Assembly: GCA_013140765.1 (NCBI GenBank)
Contig: JABFSE010000019.1
Location: 1-54,303, forward strand
Origin: Sulfuriferula sp.
GTDB taxonomy: Bacteria; Pseudomonadota; Gammaproteobacteria; Burkholderiales; Sulfuriferulaceae
DNA: 54,303 nucleotides
Direction of reading: 5' to 3'
The notes beneath the pieces were generated by a model. The model had not been told where the DNA came from, made no database searches, and saw only the letters and a program-made list of their open reading frames with translations. Shown here piece by piece: positions 45,428 to 54,173 of the stretch; within the stretch, counting starts at the first letter, position 1, and each line of letters opens with the position of its first letter. The position numbers and the translations under genes are program-made.

Positions 45428-46331
45428 GCGGTTAGCGCAATTGAGCATCTGGCTTTGTGCGCTAGGTGCTGGGAGTGCTTTTGCTATTGCGCCTAATTTA
45501 CAGGTGCTGGTGGTGTTGAGTAGTAATGCCGCACCTTATCAAACTTTTGCAAATACGTTAATACAAAACCTGCCTAGCACGATGCGCGTGGTGGTGCAGA
45601 CACAATCAGACAGCTATGACGCAACGCAAAAAAACGATTTGATAGTCGGTGTGGGCGTGAAAGCCAGCCAGCTTATAGTGGCAAAATCCAATACGCCATT
45701 GTTGGCGGTTATGTTGCCTAAACGTAGTTATGAAGCTTTGTTAAAGGATTATAGCGGTAAAGAAATGTCGGCTATTTATATGGATCAGCCTTGGGAGCGG
45801 CAAGCCGATTTAATCCGTTTGGTGTCGCCTAATGCCAATAAAGTCGGCGTGCTCTATAGTGTGAGCAGTCATCTCGATACCGCTAATTTAAGCCGTGCAT
45901 TATCACGTCGAGGCTTGGGGTTTTATCCGCAATTATTAAATGCAGGCGATGCGTTATTTGTGGGGCTGGATACGGTGCTGGATAGTAGTGATGTGTTGCT
46001 TGCCATACCTGATAGCGATATTTACAGCAGTAATAATATACGCAACATTTTATTGACGACTTACCGTCATGGCGTGCCGCTGATAGGGCTATCACAGGCT
46101 TATGTCAACGCAGGGGCATTGTGTGCCGTATTTTCTACGCCCGAACAAATTGCCGCACAAGCAAGCACGCTGGTGTCGCGTTTTGCGCAAACGCATCAAT
46201 TGCCAGCACCGCAGTATCCTAGCGCGTTTAGCGTTGCGGTGAATCAGGAGGTGGCGCGGACTTTATCCGTACCGATGCAGTCGGCAGATATGCTGAAAAT
46301 GCAAATGGATAGTGCGCGAGGGGAGCGATGA
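45351..46331 (+). CDS. Periplasmic ABC-type substrate-binding protein (COG2984-like), orphan
   Basis: The 326-aa frame opens at GTG 45351 inside the receptor gene; a TTG at 45441 (giving about 296 aa) is an alternative, and the true start is uncertain. A signal sequence around FKRLAQLSIWLCALGAGSAFA is followed by a periplasmic binding-fold domain (LQVLVVLSSNAAPYQTFANTL, LIVGVGVKASQLIV, SPNANKVGVLYS, AIPDSDIYSSNNIRNILLTTY). It resembles COG2984 binding proteins, yet no permease or ATPase is adjacent. The stop overlaps the diguanylate cyclase start, implying a sensory role. Confidence 0.82.
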   Translation: MRVITTILFRINLIAVLLLRPQWLFKRLAQLSIWLCALGAGSAFAIAPNLQVLVVLSSNAAPYQTFANTLIQNLPSTMRVVVQTQSDSYDATQKNDLIVGVGVKASQLIVAKSNTPLLAVMLPKRSYEALLKDYSGKEMSAIYMDQPWERQADLIRLVSPNANKVGVLYSVSSHLDTANLSRALSRRGLGFYPQLLNAGDALFVGLDTVLDSSDVLLAIPDSDIYSSNNIRNILLTTYRHGVPLIGLSQAYVNAGALCAVFSTPEQIAAQASTLVSRFAQTHQLPAPQYPSAFSVAVNQEVARTLSVPMQSADMLKMQMDSARGER

Positions 46332-47632
46332 TGCGCAAAACATATCATATAAGTAGTTATCTGGCATGGCTAACTTTAGTGCCATTATTGGCATTAGCGG
46401 TGAGCATGGCATTGTTCTTTTTACATGACCGATTCCGTAGTCTGGATAATAACTTGCAGATGCGTGGCGATTTGATCGCGCATCAATTGGCTAACAGTAG
46501 TGAATATGGCGTTTATGCCAATAATTTAGTGTTTTTACAAAACACCGCGCAAGGTGTGTTGCAGCAAGCTGACGTGGATAGCGTGACCATATTGAATGAG
46601 CAAGGCGTTGTTCTCGTTGACATTAGTCGCAAAAATAGGGGGCAGGCACAGCAGGAAAATCTGGCGATTTCTCGTCCTATCAATGCAACGCAAGTGGCAC
46701 TGGATGAATTTGAAAATAAGCCTTTACCCCAGCAAATAGGTGCAGTCACCATTGGTATGAGTTGGGCGCATACGCATACTACCAAATTGCGCCTGTTGTG
46801 GTCAGCCGCTATCGCGACCTTGCTGTTTTTGATGCTGGTGCTTTATCTGGTGTATTTGACGAGTCGCCGCATTGCGATGCCGATTGCACAATTGAGTAGT
46901 GCTATTGCTGATATGGGTGAGGGGAGCTTGAGCGTGCGCGTCGCTATAGATACGCGTATCAATGAATTAGCGACGCTGGCGCAAGGTATCAATAACATGG
47001 CAGCACAGTTGCAAAGTGAGCGCATGGTTTTGCAACAGCGTATTGATGCCGCCACTTTGCAACTAAAATCACTGGCGTTTTACGACACGCTCACGCAGTT
47101 ACCTAATCGACGTATGTTAGAAGATAGATTAGCGCACGCTATTGCAGTGAGTAATCGGTCGGGGCAATACGCGGCTATCATGTTCATTGATTTGGATAAT
47201 TTCAAACCGTTGAATGATATGCACGGTCATGCTTGTGGGGATTTGTTGCTAGTTGAAGCGGCGCGACGTATTGGTAGTTGTGTGCGCATGGTGGATACCG
47301 TGGCGCGGTTTGGCGGCGATGAGTTTGTCGTGCTTATTTCACAATTAACCCAAGATGCCATTGTGGCGCAAAACGAGGTGATGGCAGTGGCGAATAAAAT
47401 CTGCCATGAGCTGGCGTTGCCTTATACATTAAGCACTAAAGTGCAGGGGCATACGCAAGTGCTAATAGCGCATCAATGTACTTCGAGTATCGGTATCGCG
47501 GTATTTTTGGACGATAACTTGAGCCAAGATGAGATTTTAATGCGTGCCGATAAAGCCATGTATCAGGCTAAATCTAATGGCAGGAATCAGGCGTGTTTGT
47601 TTAGTGCAGATGCTGAAAAAAATCAAGATTGA
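46328..47632 (+). CDS. Membrane diguanylate cyclase (HAMP-GGDEF)
   Basis: The 434-aa protein has a transmembrane helix at about 12-30, a periplasmic region to about 150 (VDSVTILNEQGVVLVDISRK is sCache-like), a second helix at about 158-178, HAMP at about 180-235 and a GGDEF domain to the end. The active-site motif is intact (FGGDEF) and the inhibitory RXXD site (RMVD) lies five residues before it, so it should make c-di-GMP with product feedback. The start overlaps the binding-protein stop by 4 nt. Its end overlaps the convergent FisR-like gene by 10 nt. Confidence 0.92.
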   Translation: MMRKTYHISSYLAWLTLVPLLALAVSMALFFLHDRFRSLDNNLQMRGDLIAHQLANSSEYGVYANNLVFLQNTAQGVLQQADVDSVTILNEQGVVLVDISRKNRGQAQQENLAISRPINATQVALDEFENKPLPQQIGAVTIGMSWAHTHTTKLRLLWSAAIATLLFLMLVLYLVYLTSRRIAMPIAQLSSAIADMGEGSLSVRVAIDTRINELATLAQGINNMAAQLQSERMVLQQRIDAATLQLKSLAFYDTLTQLPNRRMLEDRLAHAIAVSNRSGQYAAIMFIDLDNFKPLNDMHGHACGDLLLVEAARRIGSCVRMVDTVARFGGDEFVVLISQLTQDAIVAQNEVMAVANKICHELALPYTLSTKVQGHTQVLIAHQCTSSIGIAVFLDDNLSQDEILMRADKAMYQAKSNGRNQACLFSADAEKNQD

Positions 47633-48927
47633 ATTTTGCGATATAAAGTCCGTTCGCTGATGCCTAGTTGTTGCGCGAGTGCTTTTTTGTCGTTGCCAAA
47701 GTGAGCTAATGCCCATTGTAAATAGTGTTGCTCCAGCGTGGCTAAGGGGATGATGTTTTGTCCGATAAAGGTGGCGGAGCTGGTGTCGGGCACGGCTTGG
47801 ATGATTTCGCTATCGAGGTGGGCGGGCAAGATGGTGTCGTCGTCGGCAAGCAGGCTGGCGCGTTCTAGTATGTTGCGTAATTCGCGGATATTGCCAGGGA
47901 AATCGCAACTGGTGAGCAGGTTCAGGCTGTCTTGGCTGAGCTTGAACGGGCGGTCTGGGCGGATACGGGCGAGTAGCGTTTCGGCGAGCAAGGGGATGTC
48001 TTCACGGCGTTCAACCAATGCGGGCAAGTGAATAGGGAAGGTGCTGATGCGGTAGTATAAATCTTTGCGGAAGCTGTCTTGCGCGACCATGTTTTTCAAA
48101 TCGCGATGGGTGGCGGAGATGAGCCTGAAATCAGCCCGTAATGGTTCTACGCCGCCAACACGGCGGTATGTGCCTGTTTCTAGCAAACGTAATAATTTAA
48201 CTTGCAGGCTTAAGGGAATGTCGCCAATTTCATCTAAAAAAAGCGTGCCGCCGCTGGCGGATTCAACCAAGCCGTGTTTGCGTTGATTTGCACCTGTGAA
48301 TGCGCCTTTTTCATAACCGAATAATTCGCTTTCAAATAAGCTATCAGTTACGCCCGAACAATCCACTGGCACAAAAGGCCCAGCTTTGCGCCGACTGGCA
48401 TCGTGTATGGCTTGCGCGACCAGTTCTTTGCCAGTGCCTGACTCGCCGAGCAACACAACGGTGGCATCAGACGGCGCAACGCGCTCGATGAGTCCCAGCA
48501 TTTGATTAAATGCGGCTGAACGTCCAACCAGCCCACGTTTATCAGGGCGTGTACTGGCTTGGGCGATGGTGTGCATCATTTCCACGTAATACACAATATT
48601 GCCCTCGGCATTGCGGATAGGGCTTAGTTCTACATCCACATGCTCCTCGCCGCGAGGGGTGTGATGTAGATGCAATACGCGTTGCGGGCTGCCCGTTAGG
48701 GTGGCGGATTTGAGTGGGCAAGATTCGCCCGCTTGGTCGCAGGGGCGAGTATAGTGATGCGATACTTCGTAGCAATGTCGCCCCACCAGCGGGCGGTTAT
48801 CGCCGTAGGTGGCGCGGTAGGCTTTATTGGCGGCAATAATGGTGTAGTCTTTATCCAGTAGTATGCGCGGTTCGGCTTGGCTGTCTAGGTAGGATAATAA
48901 CTCGGCAAGTTGGGTGGGCGTAGTCAT
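47623..48927 (-). CDS. fisR: Sigma-54 activator, FisR-like sulfane-sulfur sensor
   Basis: The 434-aa protein has an N-terminal PAS-like regulatory domain (1-130), a sigma-54 AAA+ domain ([29 protein letters not shown] with [14 protein letters not shown]) and a C-terminal Fis HTH ([19 protein letters not shown]). In the sensor domain Cys52, Cys63 and Cys70 stand at C-X10-C-X6-C, the spacing of the three reactive cysteines of Cupriavidus FisR (C53/C64/C71), which forms cross-links with polysulfide and then activates sqr/pdo. The start at 48927 gives this numbering; an upstream ATG would add 23 unlike residues. It is divergent from cydP-cydAB with a sigma-54 promoter between. The symbol is assigned by motif and context. 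Confidence 0.87.
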   Translation of the reverse strand: MTTPTQLAELLSYLDSQAEPRILLDKDYTIIAANKAYRATYGDNRPLVGRHCYEVSHHYTRPCDQAGESCPLKSATLTGSPQRVLHLHHTPRGEEHVDVELSPIRNAEGNIVYYVEMMHTIAQASTRPDKRGLVGRSAAFNQMLGLIERVAPSDATVVLLGESGTGKELVAQAIHDASRRKAGPFVPVDCSGVTDSLFESELFGYEKGAFTGANQRKHGLVESASGGTLFLDEIGDIPLSLQVKLLRLLETGTYRRVGGVEPLRADFRLISATHRDLKNMVAQDSFRKDLYYRISTFPIHLPALVERREDIPLLAETLLARIRPDRPFKLSQDSLNLLTSCDFPGNIRELRNILERASLLADDDTILPAHLDSEIIQAVPDTSSATFIGQNIIPLATLEQHYLQWALAHFGNDKKALAQQLGISERTLYRKIQS

Positions 48928-48947
48928 AATAGATAATGATTGCCAAA

Positions 48948-49008
48948 AATGACATTGTACGCGTGAACTATACGTCGCTTGCGTCATAAATGACATTTTT
49001 TGTGTCGT
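48948..49008. promoter_or_regulatory. Candidate FisR enhancer (UAS) cluster
   Basis: Repeated ATGACA/TGTCAT half-sites lie between the fisR start and the sigma-54 promoter: ATGACA at 48949-48954, CGTCAT at 48982-48987, ATGACA at 48990-48995 and TGTCGT at 49003-49008. GTCAT-AA-ATGAC (48983-48994) and ATGACA-N7-TGTCGT (48990-49008) form inverted pairs. They lie about 130-190 nt upstream of the -24 box, a usual enhancer distance for sigma-54 activators. Binding is inferred. Confidence 0.55.
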
Positions 49009-49135
49009 TAAATGGTGCTAAAAGTATATGAATATCTTAATAATCTAATTTTTGGCAGATATTTTTATAATTATCTATTTGTTTTTAATGTTAATTATTT
49101 GATTTGTAAAAAAATGTTAATCAGTTTGTCTAACA

Positions 49136-49153
49136 TTGGCACAGGCTTTGCAA
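49136..49153 (+). promoter_or_regulatory. Sigma-54 (-24/-12) promoter of the cyd operon
   Basis: TTGGCACAGGCTTTGCAA matches the sigma-54 consensus TGGCAC-N5-TTGC, with GG at 49138-49139 and GC at 49150-49151 separated by exactly 10 nt. Transcription should start near 49163, leaving a leader of about 95 nt before cydP at 49257. The intergenic stretch is very A+T rich. This is the clearest promoter in the window and fits the facing sigma-54 activator. Confidence 0.9.
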
Positions 49154-49256
49154 TATAAATTACGTAATGTGCTTTAGTTGTTGTGCGGCGATATGTCGCA
49201 TGGCAGTGTGCTTAATAAGCAGTTATCTTGTTGTCGTTGTGTTCGTGGAGTGCGCT

Positions 49257-49484
49257 ATGCGTGAATTTTGGAACACCCCGCTGGGGAAAGATATTATTGT
49301 TGTACTGATTATCAAATTGATTGCTGTGTATGCGATTTGGTGGTTTTTTTTCCGCCCCATCGGTGAGCAACGCCCATTGGATGCGGCGCAAATGAGCGCG
49401 TCTATCCTTGGTAAGCAACCGCAAGAGATGGTTAAGCCTATCCCTAATTTATCTGCTACAAATAATAAGGAGTCGTTGAAATGA
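49257..49484 (+). CDS. cydP: Cytochrome bd oxidase small subunit CydP
   Basis: The 75-aa protein has one membrane helix ([20 protein letters not shown]) after the family N-terminus [12 protein letters not shown], as in the CydP proteins that precede cydA in many betaproteobacteria. It likely supports bd oxidase assembly or stability. ATG 49257 is favoured over an upstream in-frame ATG at 49167, whose extra residues are not family-like. The stop overlaps the cydA start by 4 nt. Confidence 0.88.
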   Translation: MREFWNTPLGKDIIVVLIIKLIAVYAIWWFFFRPIGEQRPLDAAQMSASILGKQPQEMVKPIPNLSATNNKESLK

Positions 49485-51034
49485 TAAGTGCTGAATTAGT
49501 TGATGCCTCGCGGCTGCAGTTTGCCATCGTCGCGCTGTATCACTTCCTTTTTGTGCCGCTAACCTTGGGCATGACGTTTATGTTGGTGATTATGGAATCG
49601 ACGTATGTGATTACCAATAAGCCAATTTATAAAGATATGGTGAAGTTTTGGGGCAAGTTGTTCGGTATTAACTTTGCGCTGGGGGTGACGACGGGTATTA
49701 CGATGGAGTTCCAGTTTGGTACGAACTGGGCTTATTACTCGCATTATGTCGGTGATATTTTTGGTGCACCGCTGGCGATTGAGGGCTTGATGGCGTTTTT
49801 CCTGGAGTCCACATTCATCGGTTTGTTCTTTTTTGGCTGGGATAAGCTCTCTAAAAACAAGCATTTGATGGTAACCATGTTGATGGCGTTAGGCTCTAAC
49901 TTGTCAGCATTATGGATATTGGTAGCGAACGGTTGGATGAATAATCCTGTGGGCTCTGAGTTCTCGTTCATCACTATGCGTATGGAAATGGTGGATTTCT
50001 GGGATGTGGTGTTTAACCCGCAAGCGCAGGCAAAATTCGTTCACACTATTAGCGCGGGTTATGTGACTGCGGCGACGTTTGTGTTGGGTATTTCGTCTTG
50101 GTATCTACTCAAAGGTCGTGACGTAGAGTTCGCTAAACGTTCATTCCGTATCGCGGCAGCGTTTGGTTTCGCATCGGCGATGTCGGTGATTGTGTTGGGC
50201 GATGAGTCTGGCTATACGGTAGGCGAGGCACAACAAACCAAAATGGCGGCGATTGAAGCCATGTGGCATACCGAACCAGCGCCTGCGTCGTTTAACTTGA
50301 TTGCTGATATTAACGAAAAAGAGCAGAAAAATAACTGGGCGATAGAAATACCATACGTCATGGGTATCATCGGTACGCGCTCCTTGACTAAGGAAATCCC
50401 AGGCATACACGAGATTAAAGAAAAAAATCGCGTGAAAATTATTAACGGTGCAAAAGCAGTGACGGCACTGGCGGCGTTGCGTAAAGACACTAAAAACGAG
50501 GCGTTAAAAGCCGAGTTTGAGAAGTATAAAGCGGATTTGGGTTATGGTTTGTTACTCAAAAAATATACCGAAGATGTCAGCCTGGCCACACCTGAAATGA
50601 TACAAAAAGCGGTGGATGACACCGTGCCGCACGTCACGCCTATATTCTGGTCGTTCCGTGCCATGGTGGCGATAGGGACTGGCTTGTTGGCGTTGTTTGC
50701 CACAGCTTTGTATATGTCGGTGACGAATCGTTGCGGTAAGCAAAAATGGCTGTTGCGCTGGGCGTTGTGGTTTATTCCTATGCCTTGGATAGCGGCTGAA
50801 TTGGGCTGGTTTGTGGCGGAATATGGTCGTCAACCTTGGACTATCTTTGGTGTGTTGCCTACGCATTTATCTGCGTCCACGCTGACGGCAGGCAATGTCT
50901 ATGCGTCCATCGGTGGCTTTGTATTGTTCTACACGGGATTGCTGATAGTGGAAATGTATTTGATGGTGAAATTCGCGCGATTAGGCCCTAGTAGTTTACA
51001 CACAGGGCGTTACCACGGTGAAGCGCAACATTAA
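49481..51034 (+). CDS. cydA: Cytochrome bd-type quinol oxidase subunit I
   Basis: CydA binds haems b558, b595 and d and oxidises quinol. The 517-aa protein has the E. coli-like long form (long Q-loop). The axial His is in [13 protein letters not shown], a second His in [10 protein letters not shown], and the quinol-site region and the GRQPWTIFG motif are present near the C-terminus. The membrane subunit is the first catalytic gene after the sigma-54 promoter. bd oxidases resist sulfide, which fits the sulfide genes downstream. Confidence 0.97.
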   Translation: MISAELVDASRLQFAIVALYHFLFVPLTLGMTFMLVIMESTYVITNKPIYKDMVKFWGKLFGINFALGVTTGITMEFQFGTNWAYYSHYVGDIFGAPLAIEGLMAFFLESTFIGLFFFGWDKLSKNKHLMVTMLMALGSNLSALWILVANGWMNNPVGSEFSFITMRMEMVDFWDVVFNPQAQAKFVHTISAGYVTAATFVLGISSWYLLKGRDVEFAKRSFRIAAAFGFASAMSVIVLGDESGYTVGEAQQTKMAAIEAMWHTEPAPASFNLIADINEKEQKNNWAIEIPYVMGIIGTRSLTKEIPGIHEIKEKNRVKIINGAKAVTALAALRKDTKNEALKAEFEKYKADLGYGLLLKKYTEDVSLATPEMIQKAVDDTVPHVTPIFWSFRAMVAIGTGLLALFATALYMSVTNRCGKQKWLLRWALWFIPMPWIAAELGWFVAEYGRQPWTIFGVLPTHLSASTLTAGNVYASIGGFVLFYTGLLIVEMYLMVKFARLGPSSLHTGRYHGEAQH

Positions 51035-51046
51035 GCGGCTAATAGT

Positions 51047-51073
51047 GCTAGATGCGGCTGATGCGCATCTAGC
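51047..51073 (+). promoter_or_regulatory. Intercistronic hairpin between cydA and cydB
   Basis: GCTAGATGCG (51047-51056) and CGCATCTAGC (51064-51073) form a perfect 10-bp stem with a 7-nt loop. It lies between the cydA stop and the cydB ribosome site (CAAGGAG at 51085-51091). No T run follows, so it is more likely an mRNA processing or stability hairpin, perhaps setting the cydA/cydB ratio. Confidence 0.55.
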
Positions 51074-51097
51074 GTTTGCAAAATCAAGGAGAATAAA

Positions 51098-52237
51098 ATG
51101 TTTGATTATGAAACACTGAAAGTCATTTGGTGGCTATTCGTCGGCGTGCTGTTGGTCGGCTTTGCGGTGATGGACGGGCATGATATGGGTGTGGGTACGT
51201 TGTTGCCTTTTGTCGGTAAAACAGATGAAGAGCGTCGTGTTTTGATTAACACCGTGGGGGCGCATTGGGAAGGTAACCAAGTTTGGTTTGTGCTTGGTGG
51301 CGGTGCAATTTTTGCGGCTTGGCCATTAGTTTACGCAACCGCATTTTCGGGCTTTTATTGGGCGATGATGGCGGTGTTGTGGGCGTTGTTTTTCCGTCCT
51401 GTGGGCTTTGATTACCGCTCTAAGCTCGCCAGTAAAACATGGCGTACTAGCTGGGATTGGGGCTTGTTTATCGGTGGTACTGTGCCGCCTATTATTTTTG
51501 GTGTGGCATTTGGTAATTTACTGCAAGGCGTACCGTTCCATTTTAGTGATGATTTACGCTCTACTTATACGGGTACTTTCTGGCAATTGCTGAATCCATT
51601 TGCGCTATTAGCGGGTGTGATAAGCTCGGCGATGATAATTGCGCATGGGGCGAATTTCCTCATGATTAGAACCGAGGGCGATATTTATCGCCGTAGCCGT
51701 ACTGCGGCTATGATATTTGGCAGTTTGGCGTTGTTAGCATTTGCTGCGGCAGGCGTTTGGGTGATGAACGGGATTGCTGGTTATGTGATAACCAGCGGTA
51801 ATATTCCTGGCGATTTACCGAATCCGCTGGATAAAACGGTGGTGGTGCAAGCGGGCGCGTGGATGCACAATTATAGCCTCTATGCTTGGGCGAAATTGAT
51901 ACCGATGATTGCGTTTATCGGCGGTGCGTTGGCCATTGTTTTTGCGCTTATCAATAAACCATTATTGGCTTTTATCGGTTCGTCATTAAGTATGCTGGGG
52001 ATAATTGGTACGGCTGGGGTGTCGATGTTCCCGTTCTTGATGCCATCGTCCACTAATCCGAATTCCAGTTTGACAGTGTGGGATAGCGTTTCATCGCATA
52101 TGACCTTGGAGTTAATGTTCTTCGCGACCATTATTTTCTTGCCGCTGATTGTCATGTACACAAGCTGGGCTTATAAAATCATGGCAGGTAAAGTGACGCT
52201 AGACTTTATCAAAAACAACGATCATTCCGCTTACTAA
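51098..52237 (+). CDS. cydB: Cytochrome bd-type quinol oxidase subunit II
   Basis: CydB is the partner membrane subunit of the bd oxidase. The 379-aa protein has the family N-terminus (LKVIWWLFVGVLLVGFAVMDGHDMGVG), NTVGAHWEGNQVWFVLGGG, FYWAMMAVLWALFFRPVGFDYR and the C-terminal SSHMTLELMFFATIIFLPLIVMYTSW, with eight membrane helices. It has AAGGAG before ATG. It is followed 14 nt later by cydX. Confidence 0.97.
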   Translation: MFDYETLKVIWWLFVGVLLVGFAVMDGHDMGVGTLLPFVGKTDEERRVLINTVGAHWEGNQVWFVLGGGAIFAAWPLVYATAFSGFYWAMMAVLWALFFRPVGFDYRSKLASKTWRTSWDWGLFIGGTVPPIIFGVAFGNLLQGVPFHFSDDLRSTYTGTFWQLLNPFALLAGVISSAMIIAHGANFLMIRTEGDIYRRSRTAAMIFGSLALLAFAAAGVWVMNGIAGYVITSGNIPGDLPNPLDKTVVVQAGAWMHNYSLYAWAKLIPMIAFIGGALAIVFALINKPLLAFIGSSLSMLGIIGTAGVSMFPFLMPSSTNPNSSLTVWDSVSSHMTLELMFFATIIFLPLIVMYTSWAYKIMAGKVTLDFIKNNDHSAY

Positions 52238-52251
52238 ATTAGGAGAATAAC

Positions 52252-52374
52252 ATGTGGTATTTTGCATGGATTTTGGGTGTGGCGGCGGCAGTTTTGTTGG
52301 CCATAGTGAATGCAGTATATGGTGAAAACCACGAAGAACGCGAAGCCGAAGCCCGTCAATCGGCGAAGGAATAA
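52252..52374 (+). CDS. cydX: Cytochrome bd oxidase subunit CydX
   Basis: This 40-aa protein is read from the sequence: it begins MWYFAWILG, the hallmark of CydX, continues with a single hydrophobic helix (VAAAVLLAIVNAVY) and ends in a charged Glu/Arg-rich tail. CydX stabilises the haems of CydAB. AGGAG lies 8 nt before ATG. It is between cydB and the ybgE-like gene with gaps of 14 and 2 nt. Confidence 0.93.
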   Translation: MWYFAWILGVAAAVLLAIVNAVYGENHEEREAEARQSAKE

Positions 52375-52376
52375 TC

Positions 52377-52634
52377 GTGTACTCAACTTTAGCGCGTATC
52401 GTTTCTATGGTCTTGGCATTAGTGCTGGCTGGGTTGGTGACGTTTTACCCGCCTGCGGTAGCGAGTTTGAGTCATGGCTTGATTACGCTGGTGATTTGGG
52501 GAATGAGCGCGGGCTTTGTTCATGGTATAGGCTTTGACCCTGATGGTCGATTTTGGCGCATCGTTTTAGGTCCAGTCAGTGCTTGGGCTCTGATGGGTAT
52601 GGGCTTGTTTTTAATCGCTAAGTCTTATTTGTAG
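52377..52634 (+). CDS. Cyd operon protein, YbgE-like membrane protein
   Basis: The 85-aa membrane protein starts at GTG 52377, two bases after the cydX stop. It has about three hydrophobic segments (10-28, 33-50, 64-82) and the YbgE-type GFDPDGRFWRIVLGPVSAW loop. YbgE is a habitual companion of cydABX with unclear function. Position and length support the call. Confidence 0.78.
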   Translation: MYSTLARIVSMVLALVLAGLVTFYPPAVASLSHGLITLVIWGMSAGFVHGIGFDPDGRFWRIVLGPVSAWALMGMGLFLIAKSYL

Positions 52635-52659
52635 CAGGGTAATATATAAGGAGTGTATG

Positions 52660-53358
52660 ATGTATTTCCGACAATTGTTTGATGAAGTAAGCTCAACTTA
52701 TACTTATTTGTTGGGTGATATGGGTGCGCGGGTAGCGGTGCTCATAGACCCCGTGCAGGCGCACAATGATATGTATTTGTCGTTATTGCGTGAGCAGGGC
52801 TTGCAATTGAAATATGTGCTGGAAACGCATGTTCATGCCGATCATATTACAGGCGCGTCGGCATTGCGGACGGTGACAGGTGCGTTAGCGGCAATCGGTG
52901 CGCACGCGGGTGCTAGTTGCGCAGACATACAATTAGAATGTAATAATGTGCTAACATTCGGAAATGAACATATCAAGGCACTGGCAACCCCTGGGCATAC
53001 CACGGGTTGTACGTCCTATTTATGGCGTGACCGTTTATTCACGGGTGATGCTTTGTTAATCGGCGGCTGTGGTCGTACTGATTTTCAAGGCGGTGATGCG
53101 GGCACGTTATATGACAGTATTACACGTCAAATTTGGCCACTCGCCGATGAGACGCTGATCTATCCTGGACATGATTATCACCATAAACATGTTTCCAGCG
53201 TGGCTCAGGAGCGCGAAACTAACCCGCGCCTATCGGGTAAAAGCCGCGATGAATTTATCGCAATTATGAATCAATTAGATTTACCCATGCCGCGATTGAT
53301 TACGCTGGCTGTCCCTGTCAATCAGCATTGTGGAAAGGAACTACAATATGCAGCCTAA
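52660..53358 (+). CDS. pdo: Persulfide dioxygenase (ETHE1-type MBL protein)
   Basis: ETHE1-like non-haem iron enzymes oxidise glutathione persulfide to sulfite. The 232-aa protein (ATG 52660, with AAGGAG six bases upstream; ATG at 52657 is too close) has the metallo-beta-lactamase HxHADH motif (ETHVHADHITGA), the following TPGHTTGCTSY and FTGDALLIGGCGRTDFQGG, and the YPGHDYHHKHVSS block with the ligands. It is the first sulfur gene behind the bd oxidase cluster and the functional partner of the SQR and rhodanese downstream. Confidence 0.92.
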   Translation: MYFRQLFDEVSSTYTYLLGDMGARVAVLIDPVQAHNDMYLSLLREQGLQLKYVLETHVHADHITGASALRTVTGALAAIGAHAGASCADIQLECNNVLTFGNEHIKALATPGHTTGCTSYLWRDRLFTGDALLIGGCGRTDFQGGDAGTLYDSITRQIWPLADETLIYPGHDYHHKHVSSVAQERETNPRLSGKSRDEFIAIMNQLDLPMPRLITLAVPVNQHCGKELQYAA

Positions 53359-53755
53359 TTTACCCGCCAGTCATTACGATCGTATCGGTGGCGTGGACAA
53401 AATCCGCACGCTGGTGCATCGGTTCTATGAATTGATGGATGAATTACCTGAATCGTATGGAATTCGTAAGCTACATGCTGATAGTCTGCAAGGTTCAGAA
53501 GATAAGTTGGTTAAGTTTTTATCTGGCTGGATGGGCGGTCCGCAATTATATGTACAGGAATACGGTCATCCCATGTTGCGCCGCCGTCACCTGCCTTTTG
53601 CTATTGGCGCGTCGGAACGTGATCAGTGGCTGATGTGTATGGACATGGCGTTATTGGAAGTGGTGGCTGACAGCGCATTACGACGTGAATTATCCGACGC
53701 ATTCGCGAAAGTTGCCGACCATATGCGCAATCAGGCAGAAGTGCAAGTTGCTTAA
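53348..53755 (+). CDS. Truncated haemoglobin, group II
   Basis: The 135-aa globin has the group II pattern: YDRIGGVDKIRTLVHRFYELM with a Tyr in the B helix, the proximal His in MLRRRHLPFAIG, and Trp in RDQWLMCMDMAL (position G8). It probably binds oxygen, NO or sulfide at haem. ATG 53348 is inside the end of the dioxygenase gene (11-nt overlap), with GGAAAGGA before it, indicating translational coupling with it. Confidence 0.88.
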   Translation: MQPNLPASHYDRIGGVDKIRTLVHRFYELMDELPESYGIRKLHADSLQGSEDKLVKFLSGWMGGPQLYVQEYGHPMLRRRHLPFAIGASERDQWLMCMDMALLEVVADSALRRELSDAFAKVADHMRNQAEVQVA

Positions 53756-53775
53756 ATTTTTTGGAGAACTATAGT

Positions 53776-54159
53776 ATGAGTATGACCCCGCAACAGTTAG
53801 TGGCTGAAGCTAAGTCACAAATCAAAGAAATTGACATTGCCACGGCTGCTACGCAAATAGCCGCAGGTGTTATCGTCATTGACGTGCGCGAGCCCGCTGA
53901 ATTTGAAGCAGGTCGTTTACCCAATTCAGTCAATATCCCACGTGGCGTGCTGGAATTCAAAACAGGTGAACATCCTGCGTTGGCAAACAAAGATGCCACT
54001 ATCCTGATTACCTGCAAAACAGGCGGACGTGCAGCATTGGCAACATTGAGTTTACAACGTTTAGGCTACACACAATTAGCTTCCATTGCTGGGGGTTTTG
54101 AGGCGTGGGCAGGTGCGGGTCAGGCTGTACTTAAAGATAGCACCAGTTTTGGCGGTTAA
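53776..54159 (+). CDS. Rhodanese-like sulfurtransferase
   Basis: This single-domain, 127-aa rhodanese has VIVIDVREPAEFEAGRLPNSVNIPRG, the active-site Cys in TCKTGGRA, and SIAGGFEAW at the end. It should move sulfane sulfur between thiosulfate, persulfide or polysulfide and thiols. GGAG stands nine bases before ATG 53776. Stand-alone rhodaneses are common between pdo and sqr genes and speed persulfide handling. Confidence 0.92.
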   Translation: MSMTPQQLVAEAKSQIKEIDIATAATQIAAGVIVIDVREPAEFEAGRLPNSVNIPRGVLEFKTGEHPALANKDATILITCKTGGRAALATLSLQRLGYTQLASIAGGFEAWAGAGQAVLKDSTSFGG

Positions 54160-54173
54160 TTTTATTATTTTAA

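Noticed and set aside
49167-49256. N-terminal extension of cydP from ATG 49167
   Set aside because: It would start a few bases after the predicted sigma-54 transcription start, and the added 30 residues are unlike the family; ATG 49257 gives the typical N-terminus.
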